Of a stretch of DNA of 64,000 nt, positions 33,654 through 44,051 are shown piece by piece; position 1 is the stretch's first letter; each line of letters begins with the position of its first letter. The DNA comes from JASBRS01 sp964496495. Its GTDB lineage: Bacteria; Deinococcota; Deinococci; Deinococcales; Trueperaceae. The notes below the pieces were generated by a model. It had not been told where the DNA came from. It saw only the letters and a list, made by a program, of their open reading frames with translations, and ran no database searches. Position numbers and translations under genes: made by a program. The stretch lies in assembly GCA_964496495.1 (NCBI GenBank), contig CAZBZU010000004.1:74839-138838 (forward strand), written 5' to 3'.

Positions 33654-34363
33654 TGGCGCTGCTCGAGGTCGCGGGGCTGAGTGCCGGCTACGGCGACGCC
33701 GAGGTCCTCAAAGGTGTCGACCTGCGCGTCGACGAGGGCGAGATCGTGGCGGTGGTGGGCAGCAACGGTGCCGGCAAGACCACCCTCCTGCGCACCCTCT
33801 CCGGCGTCATCGGCACGCGGGCCGGCGAGGTGCGCTTCCGGGGCGAGCGCGCCACCGGCATCACCCCCGACGAGGCCTTCGGCCGCGGCCTGGTGCAGGT
33901 TCCCGAAGGGCGTCAGCTCTTCGACCGCATGTCCGTCGAGGACAACCTGCGCATGGGCGCCTTCAGGAGGCGGGATGCCGCCGCCGTGGCGCGCGACTTC
34001 GCCCAGGTCTACGAGCTCTTCCCCGTTCTCGGCGAGCGGCGCCGCCAGCTGGCCGGCAGCATGTCGGGCGGCGAGCAGCAGATGTGCGCCATGGCACGCG
34101 GCTTGATGGCGGCCCCGACGCTGTTGATGGTCGACGAGATGAGCCTCGGCCTGGCGCCGGTCATCGTCGAGCGCCTGCTCGGGGTCCTGACCGACATCCA
34201 CGGGCAGGGCGTGACCGTGCTGCTGGTCGAGCAGGACGTCAACAGCGCCCTCTCCATCGCCAACCGCGGCTACGTTCTCGAGCGCGGCGAGGTGGCGCTG
34301 TCGGGCACGGCCGAGGAGCTGTTGGGCGACCCGCGCGTCAAGGAGGCGTACCTCGGTCTGTAG
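33653..34363 (+). CDS. livF: Branched-chain amino acid ABC transporter ATP-binding protein LivF
   Basis: This is a 236-residue ATPase. It has Walker A GSNGAGKTTLLRTLSG near residue 38, the LivF-specific GLVQVPEGRQLFDRMSVEDNL, signature MSGGEQQMCAMARGLMAAPT, and Walker B LMVDEMSLGLAPV. The C-terminus LLGDPRVKEAYLGL is typical. It completes the transporter. The one-base TGATG overlap fixes the start. Confidence 0.96.
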   Translation: MALLEVAGLSAGYGDAEVLKGVDLRVDEGEIVAVVGSNGAGKTTLLRTLSGVIGTRAGEVRFRGERATGITPDEAFGRGLVQVPEGRQLFDRMSVEDNLRMGAFRRRDAAAVARDFAQVYELFPVLGERRRQLAGSMSGGEQQMCAMARGLMAAPTLLMVDEMSLGLAPVIVERLLGVLTDIHGQGVTVLLVEQDVNSALSIANRGYVLERGEVALSGTAEELLGDPRVKEAYLGL

Positions 34364-34433
34364 CGGGACCGGCAGCCTGCTGAGGGGGCGCGCCTTCGGC
34401 CAGGGCTGCTGCCGGCATGCCCGCGGGCGCCCC

Positions 34434-34442
34434 TGCTAGCAT
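34434..34442 (+). promoter_or_regulatory. Extended -10 (TGCTAGCAT) upstream of rsmD
   Basis: TGC-TAGCAT ends 8 nt before an ATG at 34451 that opens a 13-codon frame overlapping the rsmD start. Confidence 0.5.
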
Positions 34443-34450
34443 GACTCGGC

Positions 34451-34492
34451 ATGGGGCGCGCGCTCACCTTCACCCGACGGCCGGCACCGTGA
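34451..34492 (+). CDS. Putative 13-codon leader ORF coupled to rsmD
   Basis: ATG at 34451 begins MGRALTFTRRPAP and its TGA overlaps the rsmD GTG as GTGA. The arrangement copies that at ddl (-10 box, short ORF, overlapping start). It may be a way to start translation of a gene that lacks a ribosome site. Chance is not excluded. Confidence 0.3.
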   Translation: MGRALTFTRRPAP

Positions 34493-35037
34493 GCCGGCCG
34501 CGCATCCTCGGCGGCACGGCCAAGGGGCGAGCGCTCGACACCCCGCGGCGGGGCACGCGGCCGAGCCCCGCGCGCCTGCGGGAGGCGCTCTTCGACATCC
34601 TCGCGTTCGACGGGGCGGGGCCGTTCCTCGACCTCTACAGCGGCTCGGGCGCGGTCGGCCTCGAGGCGGCCAGTCGCGGCTGGGACGCCACCTGCGTGGA
34701 GTCGAGCGCGGAGGCGGCGGCCGTCATCCGGCGCAACGCCGCCCGCGCCGGGCTGCGGGTGACGGTGGTCAAGGACGACGCGTTGCGATTCGCGGCCGCG
34801 CACCCGGGCGGCTTCACGGCGGTGTTCGCCGCGCCGCCCTACCCGCAGGACCTGCGGGCGGTGTTCCAGGCGCTGCTGGATGCCGCACCGGCGGCGGCCG
34901 GCGGGGTGTACGTCTTCCAGCATCCCAGCGCCGCGCCGCCGGCGTTGACGCTGCCGGCCGGAGCCGCGCGCCCCACCATGAAGCGCTATGGCAGCAACGC
35001 GCTCACCCTGGTCCGTCTTCCCCGGGCTCCGGCCTAG
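34489..35037 (+). CDS. rsmD: 16S rRNA (guanine(966)-N2)-methyltransferase RsmD
   Basis: RsmD methylates G966 of 16S rRNA with S-adenosylmethionine. The 182-residue protein has RPRILGGTAKGRALDTPRRGTRPSPARLREALFDIL, the characteristic N-terminal region, and the SAM-binding FLDLYSGSGAVGLEAASRG near residue 45. The catalytic motif IV, normally DPPY, reads AAPPY (FAAPPYPQDL), so its acid is missing. The GTG at 34489 begins the conserved region; an ATG at 34417 or 34441 would add a non-conserved tail. Confidence 0.88.
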   Translation: MSRPRILGGTAKGRALDTPRRGTRPSPARLREALFDILAFDGAGPFLDLYSGSGAVGLEAASRGWDATCVESSAEAAAVIRRNAARAGLRVTVVKDDALRFAAAHPGGFTAVFAAPPYPQDLRAVFQALLDAAPAAAGGVYVFQHPSAAPPALTLPAGAARPTMKRYGSNALTLVRLPRAPA

Positions 35038-35094
35038 CGCGCGGGGGCGGCGGCCGAGCGGCGTTCATCGCCGACCGGGAGCCGAGCAGGCGCG

Positions 35095-35103
35095 TGCTAG
35101 ACT
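35095..35103 (+). promoter_or_regulatory. Extended -10 (TGCTAGACT) of secA
   Basis: TGC-TAGACT lies 70 nt before the secA ATG, which has a GGAAGG ribosome site. No -35 is apparent. Confidence 0.6.
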
Positions 35104-35173
35104 GACCTGTTGCGAATGCGGCCGGGGGCGGCTGGCGGGGCCCCGGGCCCGGCTCCCAACGGAAGGTCACCGA

Positions 35174-37936
<2,763 letters not shown>

Positions 37937-37963
<27 letters not shown>

Positions 37964-38096
37964 CAGGCCCGCCACCACGGTGCGGGACAGACCGGGCAGG
38001 GCCCACTGCCATGGGCGGGTGGCCGCCTAGCAGGCCCGCCGCCACGGTGCGGGACAGACCGGGCAGGGCCCACTGCCATGGGCGGGTGGCCGCCTA
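37937..38096. repeat. 67-bp tandem repeat, left part
   Basis: Two full units (37937-38003, 38004-38070) and a 26-nt partial third unit (38071-38096). Unit one begins inside secA and includes its last eight codons and stop (HCHGRVAA), followed by 40 nt of downstream sequence. The units are nearly identical, differing by one base I can see. A short GC stem (GGCGGG with CCCGCC) lies in each. The repeat continues after the gap. Confidence 0.9.
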
Positions 38097-38196
38097 NNNN
38101 NNNNNNNNNNNNNNNNNNNNNNNNNNNNNNNNNNNNNNNNNNNNNNNNNNNNNNNNNNNNNNNNNNNNNNNNNNNNNNNNNNNNNNNNNNNNNNNN
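38097..38196. other. Assembly gap (100 N)
   Basis: Exactly 100 undetermined bases, the usual placeholder for a gap of unknown size. Both sides are the same 67-bp repeat, so the array is probably longer than shown. Confidence 0.98.
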
Positions 38197-38265
38197 CCAC
38201 GGTGCGGGACAGACCGGGCAGGGCCCACTGCCATGGGCGGGTGGCCGCCTAGCAGGCCCGCCACC
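38197..38265. repeat. 67-bp tandem repeat, right part
   Basis: The last 29 nt of one unit followed by a 40-nt partial unit that diverges after GCCCGCCACC. The following 78 nt up to the PaiB-like start are unique and contain a promoter. Confidence 0.88.
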
Positions 38266-38312
38266 GCGTTACCAGACGTACCTGGCAGCGCCCGGCGATG
38301 GCAGCCGCACGC

Positions 38313-38318
38313 TAGACT
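38313..38318 (+). promoter_or_regulatory. -10 box (TAGACT) of the PaiB-like gene
   Basis: TAGACT lies 25 nt before the GTG at 38344, which has a GGGAGG ribosome site in between. Confidence 0.55.
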
Positions 38319-38343
38319 CGCCTCCGATCGAGGGAGGTGGGCA

Positions 38344-38973
38344 GTGTACGTGCCGGCGACGAATCGCTTCGAGGATCGGACAGCCCAGATCGCGTTCATG
38401 CGGAAGCACCCGTTTGCCACCCTCGTCTCCGTGGTGGACGGCGTGCCCTTCGCCACGCAGCTGCCGCTGACGGTGCGCGAGCCGGGCGAGCGCGTGAGCG
38501 TTCGCGGCCACCTCGCCCGGGCCAACCCGCAGGCCGGCGCTCTCGACGGCCAGCCTGCCCTGGCGGTCTTCTCCGGGCCGCACGCCTACGTCTCGCCCGG
38601 TCACTACGAGGCCGTCCAGAACGTGCCGACCTGGAACTACCTCGCCGTGCACGCGCTGGGCACGGCGAGCACCATGGCGGCCAACGACGTTCCCGGCCAC
38701 GAGGCCCTGCTGGCGGAGCTCATCGCCGCCGTTGAGCCCGGCTACCAGGCGCAATGGGACGGTCTGCCGGAGCGCTACCGGGCCGGGAAGCTGCGCGGCA
38801 TCGTCGGCTTCGAGGTCCAGGCGACCCGCCTCGAGGGAAAGGCGAAGCTCAGCCAGAACAGGACGGCCGCGGAGCGCACCCGCATCGCCAACGCCCTGGC
38901 GACGTCGGATGATGCCGCGGCCCGCGAGACGGGTCGCCTGATGCTGCAGGCGGCGGCCCGGACGGCGCGCTAG
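38344..38973 (+). CDS. PaiB/FMN-binding negative transcriptional regulator family protein
   Basis: This is a 209-residue protein of the FMN_bind_2/PaiB family, with a split-barrel flavin-binding fold. Typical blocks are YVPATNRFEDRTAQIAFMRKHPFATLVS at the N-terminus, FSGPHAYVSPGHYEAVQNVPTWNYLAVHALG near residues 78-108, and GIVGFEVQATRLEGKAKLSQNR near the end. Bacillus PaiB affects sporulation and protease genes, but most relatives are of unknown function. The GTG with GGGAGG upstream is the best start; longer frames pass through the repeat and N run. Confidence 0.9.
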   Translation: MYVPATNRFEDRTAQIAFMRKHPFATLVSVVDGVPFATQLPLTVREPGERVSVRGHLARANPQAGALDGQPALAVFSGPHAYVSPGHYEAVQNVPTWNYLAVHALGTASTMAANDVPGHEALLAELIAAVEPGYQAQWDGLPERYRAGKLRGIVGFEVQATRLEGKAKLSQNRTAAERTRIANALATSDDAAARETGRLMLQAAARTAR

Positions 38974-38982
38974 GCGCGGCCG

Positions 38983-40275
38983 TCACGACGGTCCGCCGAG
39001 CTCTCGACCCGCGGAGGCATAGAGCGACCCGGCCCGCCCGAGCCCGATCAGCGTCGCCAGCAGGCTGCCGGCCACGATCAGGAAGACGGGGACGAACCCG
39101 AGCCAGCCGATGAGCGCGCCGCCAAGCAGAGGGAACGCCAGGCGCGGGGCGGTGAGGGTGCCGACCAGCCCGCTGTAGGTCGCTCGCGCCTCGGAAGGCG
39201 CGATGTCCACCAGCACGTTGCCGAAGGACAAGTTGCGGCTGTTCACCGCGGCGCCCACCAGCAGGAACACCAGGCTGTAGCGGCCCGGCGCCCACTGCGC
39301 CAGCGCCAGGGCGACGAGGGGCACGGCCGCACCCAGCAGCAGGCAGGCGCGCAGCACCGAGGGGCTGCCGCGCCGGTCGGCAAGCCACCCCCAGACCAGG
39401 TTGGAGACGGCTCCGCCGAGCGCTTGCAGGATGATGAACGTGCCCACCAGCTCCGGCCCGGCGCCCAGCCGGCGCTGCGCCAGCGTGACGTAGAACGGCA
39501 GCAGCATCAGGTGCAGGCCGGCGAGGTTCTCTACGGCGACCAGGCTGCGGAGAGCGGGGCTGCGGCGCCAGTGCCGGCGCAGCCCGGCGAGGTAGGCGCG
39601 GACGGGCGCACGCTCGGCCGGCACCGCGGGCGGCTCGCGCAGCGCGAGGAAGCCGGCTCCCGCCACGCTCAGCGCCACACCCGCGCCAACGAACAGCAGC
39701 GCGTAGTTGCGCGGGAACGTCAGCTCGGGCCGCGCCAGGATGGCCCTGGCCAGGAAGCCGGCCGCCAGAGCGGCCAGGCCGCCAAGGAACTGCCGGCTGG
39801 CGTAGAAGCGGCCGCGCACCCCGGCCCGGACGCTCTTCCCTACCATGTCGACGAACGCCACCGCGCCGAGGCTGCCGCCGAGAGCGAACGTCGCCACCAA
39901 CGCCAGCAGCACGCCTAGCAGCAGCCCGTGCCCGCGCGCCGCCCACAGCGTGGTGATGGCGCCGAGCAGCAGCCACGCCAGCGCCCGGCTGTAGACGGCG
40001 ACCACCAGGAACCCCTTCTTGCGCGGCCGCGCCTCGACCCACCGCGAGAACAGCAGCTGCGGTAGCACGTCGCCCGCCAGCAGCATGCTGGTCACCAGCC
40101 CCACCACCACGGGCGAGCGGGACAGCAAGCCGACGTAGGCGGGGAGCGCGGTGGCGGGGTCCGCGAGCGCCGCCCCGGCGGCGAAGAAGACGCCGTGCCA
40201 GACGAGCGCCGTGAAGTTCCAGCGCCCTCCTGGCGGATCGCTGCGGGTGTCCGTGCTCGCCATGAACGTGGGCAT
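38983..40275 (-). CDS. Major facilitator superfamily transporter
   Basis: This is a 430-residue inner-membrane protein with about twelve hydrophobic segments. An MFS-like cytoplasmic loop follows TM2 (LLFSRWVEARPRKKGFLVVAVYSRAL). In the second half, LADRRGSPSVLRACLLLGAAVPL resembles the DRxGR-type motif between TM8 and TM9. It seems related to MFS proteins annotated as drug or sugar transporters, but the substrate cannot be inferred. An ATG 12 nt after the one used (residue M5) is also possible. It is convergent with the PaiB-like gene, 9 nt apart. Confidence 0.85.
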   Translation of the reverse strand: MPTFMASTDTRSDPPGGRWNFTALVWHGVFFAAGAALADPATALPAYVGLLSRSPVVVGLVTSMLLAGDVLPQLLFSRWVEARPRKKGFLVVAVYSRALAWLLLGAITTLWAARGHGLLLGVLLALVATFALGGSLGAVAFVDMVGKSVRAGVRGRFYASRQFLGGLAALAAGFLARAILARPELTFPRNYALLFVGAGVALSVAGAGFLALREPPAVPAERAPVRAYLAGLRRHWRRSPALRSLVAVENLAGLHLMLLPFYVTLAQRRLGAGPELVGTFIILQALGGAVSNLVWGWLADRRGSPSVLRACLLLGAAVPLVALALAQWAPGRYSLVFLLVGAAVNSRNLSFGNVLVDIAPSEARATYSGLVGTLTAPRLAFPLLGGALIGWLGFVPVFLIVAGSLLATLIGLGRAGSLYASAGRELGGPS

Positions 40276-40307
40276 GCCGCCTGGCTCGGCGACGCGCCGC
40301 TGTCACG

Positions 40308-40313
40308 ATGCTA
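40308..40313 (-). promoter_or_regulatory. Possible -10 (TAGCAT) of the MFS gene
   Basis: On the minus strand TAGCAT lies 32 nt before the ATG at 40275. Confidence 0.35.
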
Positions 40314-40360
40314 CGCGCTCCGGGCGGGCGTCGGCCGTTGCTCCGGCAGGGATCGGCGAC

Positions 40361-40918
40361 TCAGCCCAGCCGGAGCCGCATGACCGTCCGCCTCGGGGTG
40401 CGCCGCGCCACCTCCTCGAACCCCTCCGAGCGCAGCAGCGTCACCAGGCCGTGGTAGGCGTCGTCGCTGCCGACCGGCCCCGAGGTGTCGTCCACGGGGT
40501 ACGCCTCCACCCGCTCTGCGCCCCGCCGGCGGGCGTAGCCGATCGCTCCGCGCACCAGCGCCCGCGCCACGCCCTCGCCGCGGTAGGGCGGGGGCACGTA
40601 GAAGCACACCAGCGACCACACCGGCAGGTCGTCCACACGCTTGCCGGCCCGCGAGCGCTCCAGCCGCGGGAACTCCTCGCGGGGCGCGACCGACACCCAA
40701 CCGACCGGCGTGTCGCCGCGGTAGGCCAGCAGGCCGGGAGCACGCTCCCGGTCGATCAGGCGCTTCAGCGACCGACGGTTGGCCTCGCCCCTACCCTCCC
40801 GCCAGCCCTCACGGTAGAACATGCACCAGCACCCGTTCACGGACCCACGCCGGCCCAGCACCGACCTCACGTCGGCCCAGCGCTGCGGCGTCGCAGGGCG
40901 CACGTCGATCTCGACCAT
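40361..40918 (-). CDS. GNAT family N-acetyltransferase (185 aa)
   Basis: This is a 185-residue acetyltransferase-fold protein. The acetyl-CoA loop is in WSLVCFYVPPPYRGEGVARALVRGAIGYARRRGAERVEAYPVDD, where YRGEGVA is motif A. It is preceded by LLAYRGDTPVGWVSVAP. It resembles GNATs that follow a cysteine-rich start (NGCWCMFYREGW). Substrate is unknown. The ATG has an AGGGAGG ribosome site. It is divergent from pyrF, with a 12-bp repeat and an assembly gap between them. Confidence 0.85.
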   Translation of the reverse strand: MVEIDVRPATPQRWADVRSVLGRRGSVNGCWCMFYREGWREGRGEANRRSLKRLIDRERAPGLLAYRGDTPVGWVSVAPREEFPRLERSRAGKRVDDLPVWSLVCFYVPPPYRGEGVARALVRGAIGYARRRGAERVEAYPVDDTSGPVGSDDAYHGLVTLLRSEGFEEVARRTPRRTVMRLRLG

Positions 40919-40993
40919 GGCGGACCTCCCTTCCTACCCGGCTGCACGATACGCGGTGCCGTGCCGGCCGGCGCGCTGCCGCCCGCCTGGGCG

Positions 40994-41028
40994 CAGACCC
41001 GGGCACAGACCCGGGCACAGACCCGGGC
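40994..41028. repeat. 12-bp tandem repeat, left part
   Basis: Three copies of CAGACCCGGGCA (the last cut at 11 nt by the N run). The core CCCGGG is self-complementary. Confidence 0.92.
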
Positions 41029-41128
41029 NNNNNNNNNNNNNNNNNNNNNNNNNNNNNNNNNNNNNNNNNNNNNNNNNNNNNNNNNNNNNNNNNNNNNNNN
41101 NNNNNNNNNNNNNNNNNNNNNNNNNNNN
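41029..41128. other. Assembly gap (100 N)
   Basis: Exactly 100 undetermined bases flanked on both sides by the same 12-bp repeat; the real copy number is unknown. Confidence 0.98.
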
Positions 41129-41163
41129 CAGACCCGGGCACAGACCCGGGCACAGACCCGGGC
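41129..41163. repeat. 12-bp tandem repeat, right part
   Basis: Two full copies and an 11-nt copy of CAGACCCGGGCA. It ends 42 nt before the pyrF ATG. A possible -10, TAAGCT, follows at 41190-41195. Confidence 0.92.
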
Positions 41164-41205
41164 GCGCGCCTCCGCCGGACGACCTCTGGTAAGCTCAGGC
41201 GCCTG

Positions 41206-42096
41206 ATGGACTTCGCCGACCGCCTCCACCAGCGCATCCGCGACGTCGGCTCGCGCGTCTGTCTGGGGATCGATCCGCGGCCGGACGCGAGCCCCCTGAC
41301 GCACCCGGAGCGCCACGAGCACGACCGCCGGCGGGTGGCCGACGCCGTCGTGGACGCCTACGAGGCGATTCTTCGAAGGGCCCACGGACGCCTCGCTTGC
41401 TGCAAGCCGCAGTCCGCATTCTTCGAAGCGCTCGGCCCGGAGGGCATGGGCGCGCTCGCTCGCGTGATGGCGGTCGCGCGAGAGCTGGAGCTACCGATCA
41501 TCCTGGACGCCAAGCGTGGCGACATCGCCAGCACCGCCGAGGCCTACGCGCGCGCCTACCTCACGGACGGGCCGCTCGCTGCCGACGCCCTCACGGTCAA
41601 CCCCTACCTGGGGATCGAGGCGCTCGAGCCGTTCATCGAGGCGGCCGAGGCGGGCGGCCGCGGCCTGTTCGTGCTGGTCAGGACCTCCAACCCCGGCAGC
41701 GGGGACCTGCAGGACCTCCACGTCGAGGGCGGCCCGACGCTCCACGAGGCGCTCGCCGACCGGCTCACGGCGCGAGCCGCCAACCTGCGGGCGGGCGACG
41801 GCGGCTACACCGCCCTGGGGGCCGTCGTCGGCGCGACCCACCCCGAAGCCCTCGCCGGCTTGCGCCGGCGCCTGCCTGGCAGCGTTCTGCTGGTACCGGG
41901 CATCGGCGCCCAGGGAGCGCGCCCCGAGGCCGTGGCGCCCGCCTTCGACCGCCACGGCCTGGGAGCGGTGGTCAACGCCAGTCGCTCGCTCTTCGACCGC
42001 GAGGCGACGTCGCTCGAGCGTCTGGCGGACCGTGCCAGCGAGGCCGCCGGCCGGCTACGGGACCGCATCAACCTGGCCCTGTCGGCGCGTGCGTGA
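41206..42096 (+). CDS. pyrF: Orotidine 5'-phosphate decarboxylase (type 2)
   Basis: PyrF converts OMP to UMP, the last step of pyrimidine synthesis. The 296-residue length and sequence match the longer subfamily. The N-terminus is MDFADRLHQRIRDVGSRVCLGIDPRPD. The catalytic lysine/aspartate block is IILDAKRGDIASTAEAYARAYL near residue 100, followed by ADALTVNPYLGIEALEPF and VLVRTSNPGSGDLQDL. The end has LLVPGIGAQGARPE, the phosphate-binding region. Other pyr genes are not in the window. The stop lies 4 nt from the convergent neighbour. Confidence 0.96.
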   Translation: MDFADRLHQRIRDVGSRVCLGIDPRPDASPLTHPERHEHDRRRVADAVVDAYEAILRRAHGRLACCKPQSAFFEALGPEGMGALARVMAVARELELPIILDAKRGDIASTAEAYARAYLTDGPLAADALTVNPYLGIEALEPFIEAAEAGGRGLFVLVRTSNPGSGDLQDLHVEGGPTLHEALADRLTARAANLRAGDGGYTALGAVVGATHPEALAGLRRRLPGSVLLVPGIGAQGARPEAVAPAFDRHGLGAVVNASRSLFDREATSLERLADRASEAAGRLRDRINLALSARA

Positions 42097-42100
42097 GCCC

Positions 42101-43024
42101 TCAGGGCGTCCTCATGTAACGCAGGAAGCGCACCGGCGACATGTCGGTCCGCAGCTTCGGCAGCAGCTCCAGCACCTTGGTGAACCCCACCTTGGGGCCG
42201 TCGAACACCGCGGCGTAGACGTCCAGCCCCTTCACCAGCGGCGCTCGGAAGGCGAAGGCGTCGATCTCCGAGCCGGCGCTCACCCGTTCCGGCCAGTTCG
42301 TGCCGCCGGACGGGATGCTGGACACCACGTACATGCGCGACTTGTTGGTGGCGAGGAAGAGCTGCGCCGCGTCCTGCGCCTTCGCCATGACGTAGCTGTC
42401 GATGCGCACCGCGCAGTCGCCCATGTGGCCGAGCACCGCCCTCGGCCCGTTCGCCAGGCTCACGTCCTGGCGCGGCCGCAGCACGATCAGGCGGGGGTAG
42501 ACGGTCCAGTTCCAGATGATCGCCCAGAAGGCGATGCGGTCGGGGTTCTGCGGATCTGAGGCGAGCAGGGCGGCCGGACGCACGGCCCGGGACACCTGCG
42601 CGAGCGCCGTTCCGGCGTCGCGGATCAGATCGCCAACGGTCTTCGGCGCAGCGACCTCCTGGTGTTGAACCTTGTACCATCCCTCGAAGCGACTCAGCAT
42701 GGCGTTCCAGGTCTTGGCGTCGATGCTCGCCGGCGTCCAGCCGCCCGGAAGCAGGCGCCGCTCGGCCAGGTAGCGAACGTCGTCGGCATGGGGCGTGCCG
42801 GGAGCGACAGGGAGCTTGTCCACCTGCACCAGCGGCGGCAGGGCGGGCTCCACCAGCTTGACCGCGCGCTCCAGGACCAACGCCGCGTCGATGCCGGTGG
42901 CGGGCCTGTCGATGCTGAGGTCGGTGAGGCCGTCGCGCAGCTCGGGCTGGCAGATCGGTGCGGCAGCGGCCGAGGCGGCGGCCAGCACCAGGAGGACCGT
43001 CAGGGCCAGGAAGATACGCCGCAT
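42101..43024 (-). CDS. Secreted protein of unknown function
   Basis: This is a 307-residue protein with a clear signal peptide (MRRIFLALTVLLVLAAASAAAA, cleavage before PICQ). The mature sequence is soluble and rich in Trp, Ala and Asp. Features include LAERRLLPGGWTPASIDAKTWNAMLSRFEGWYKVQ near residue 87 and a tract FWAIIWNWTVYPRLIVLRPRQ. It ends MSPVRFLRYMRTP. I do not recognise a family. There are only three Cys, so it is not a disulfide-rich protein. It has a leaderless-type promoter of its own. It is convergent with pyrF. Confidence 0.6.
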   Translation of the reverse strand: MRRIFLALTVLLVLAAASAAAAPICQPELRDGLTDLSIDRPATGIDAALVLERAVKLVEPALPPLVQVDKLPVAPGTPHADDVRYLAERRLLPGGWTPASIDAKTWNAMLSRFEGWYKVQHQEVAAPKTVGDLIRDAGTALAQVSRAVRPAALLASDPQNPDRIAFWAIIWNWTVYPRLIVLRPRQDVSLANGPRAVLGHMGDCAVRIDSYVMAKAQDAAQLFLATNKSRMYVVSSIPSGGTNWPERVSAGSEIDAFAFRAPLVKGLDVYAAVFDGPKVGFTKVLELLPKLRTDMSPVRFLRYMRTP

Positions 43025-43030
43025 GGGGAG

Positions 43031-43036
43031 AGTGTA
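43031..43036 (-). promoter_or_regulatory. Leaderless-type -10 (TACACT) of the 43024 gene
   Basis: On the minus strand TACACT ends 6 nt before the ATG; the spacer CTCCCC cannot act as a ribosome site. Confidence 0.65.
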
Positions 43037-43073
43037 TCGGGCTCCGTGGGAGCCGGCAAGCGTCTGACTACCT

Positions 43074-43112
43074 GCGCGGTCGGAAGGGCCGGAGCGGCCC
43101 TTCCGACCGCGC
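43074..43112 (-). terminator. Strong hairpin after the 43118-43948 lipoprotein gene
   Basis: A perfect 17-bp stem (43074-43090 with 43096-43112) and a 5-nt loop, a few bases after the stop. No T-tract. It separates the lipoprotein gene from the next gene on the same strand. Confidence 0.7.
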
Positions 43113-43117
43113 CTGGG

Positions 43118-43948
43118 TCACTGGAAGTTGGTGAAGAAGTACTCGCTCTGGTCCGACACGCCTGCGTAGCCGCTGGCCGAGACCACCTCGTAGTACCAGC
43201 CGGCGTACGCCGGGATGGTGTCGCCCGCGTAGTAGGGGCCGCCACGCTGGTTGCCGTTGCCGTCCACGATGTACACCGCCGGGTCGATGGCGGCCGAGGC
43301 CGCGTTGAAGTCCCAGCTGCCGGAGTCGGCGATGTACCAGTAGTCCACGTCCCCGATGGTCTCGAGAGCGCCGCTGTCCGAGCCGGTGGCGCTGCTCAGC
43401 ACGGCGGTGGTGCCGAGGCGGGAGTTGTTGCGAGTCTCGTAGACGTCGCCGTAGGTGGTCCCGAAGACGTACAGATCCACGCCCGCGGTCGACCCCGTGG
43501 TGTTGGTCACCTCGAGGTAGTAGCGGCTGTCGGCCACCCGCACCAGCCCGCAGGGGCCGGCGCAGCTCTCGGTGGTGCTGATCGCGGCGCGGCCGAGGCC
43601 GCCGCTCGCGCCGACCGACGCCAGCGACAGCGCGCTCGTCCCCGACGCGAAGAAGGCGCTGGAGGCCGAGGAGATGATGGGCCGGCCGCTGCTGTCCATC
43701 ACCAGCAGGGTCACGGGGCCGTCCGCCTCGGCGTGGAGCAAGGCGGTGGTGACGTTGCTCATGCTCACGCGGTAGTCCACCGTCTCGTAGGGCGCGAGCG
43801 TGTCGCTGTAGTTGGGCGAGCCCTGGTACGAGGCGTCGGCGGTGACGGGGGTGGCGCTCGGAGGAGGACTGTAGCTGATGGTGACGGTGCAGGCGCCCAA
43901 TCCTCCGACGATCAGGAGGAGCGCTGCGACAAGACCGAGTCGTTTCAT
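43118..43948 (-). CDS. Predicted lipoprotein of unknown function
   Basis: This is a 276-residue protein with a lipoprotein signal (MKRLGLVAALLLIVGGLGAC). The mature part is rich in Ser, Thr, Ala and Tyr and looks like a string of beta strands. Two similar segments may be repeats: VDYRVSMSNVTTALLHAEADGPVTLLVMD and SRYYLEVTNTTGSTAGVDLYVFG. A cysteine pair occurs in ESCAGPCGLVRV. It ends YYEVVSASGYAGVSDQSEYF. I recognise no family; a pre-peptidase-type beta sandwich is possible. The ATG has a GGAGG site; an upstream in-frame start at 43978 is unlikely. Confidence 0.7.
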   Translation of the reverse strand: MKRLGLVAALLLIVGGLGACTVTISYSPPPSATPVTADASYQGSPNYSDTLAPYETVDYRVSMSNVTTALLHAEADGPVTLLVMDSSGRPIISSASSAFFASGTSALSLASVGASGGLGRAAISTTESCAGPCGLVRVADSRYYLEVTNTTGSTAGVDLYVFGTTYGDVYETRNNSRLGTTAVLSSATGSDSGALETIGDVDYWYIADSGSWDFNAASAAIDPAVYIVDGNGNQRGGPYYAGDTIPAYAGWYYEVVSASGYAGVSDQSEYFFTNFQ

Positions 43949-43967
43949 ATCGTCGCCTCCTTCGCGC

Positions 43968-43973
43968 AGTCTA
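43968..43973 (-). promoter_or_regulatory. -10 box (TAGACT) of the lipoprotein gene
   Basis: On the minus strand TAGACT lies 19 nt before the ATG at 43948, leaving room for the GGAGG ribosome site. Confidence 0.6.
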
Positions 43974-44051
43974 GACACGCGCCGCCGGCCGCGGGTGCGC
44001 GCACCTTCATGGTTCGCTCATCGCGCGGGCCGGGACCGCCGCCGGCGACGG

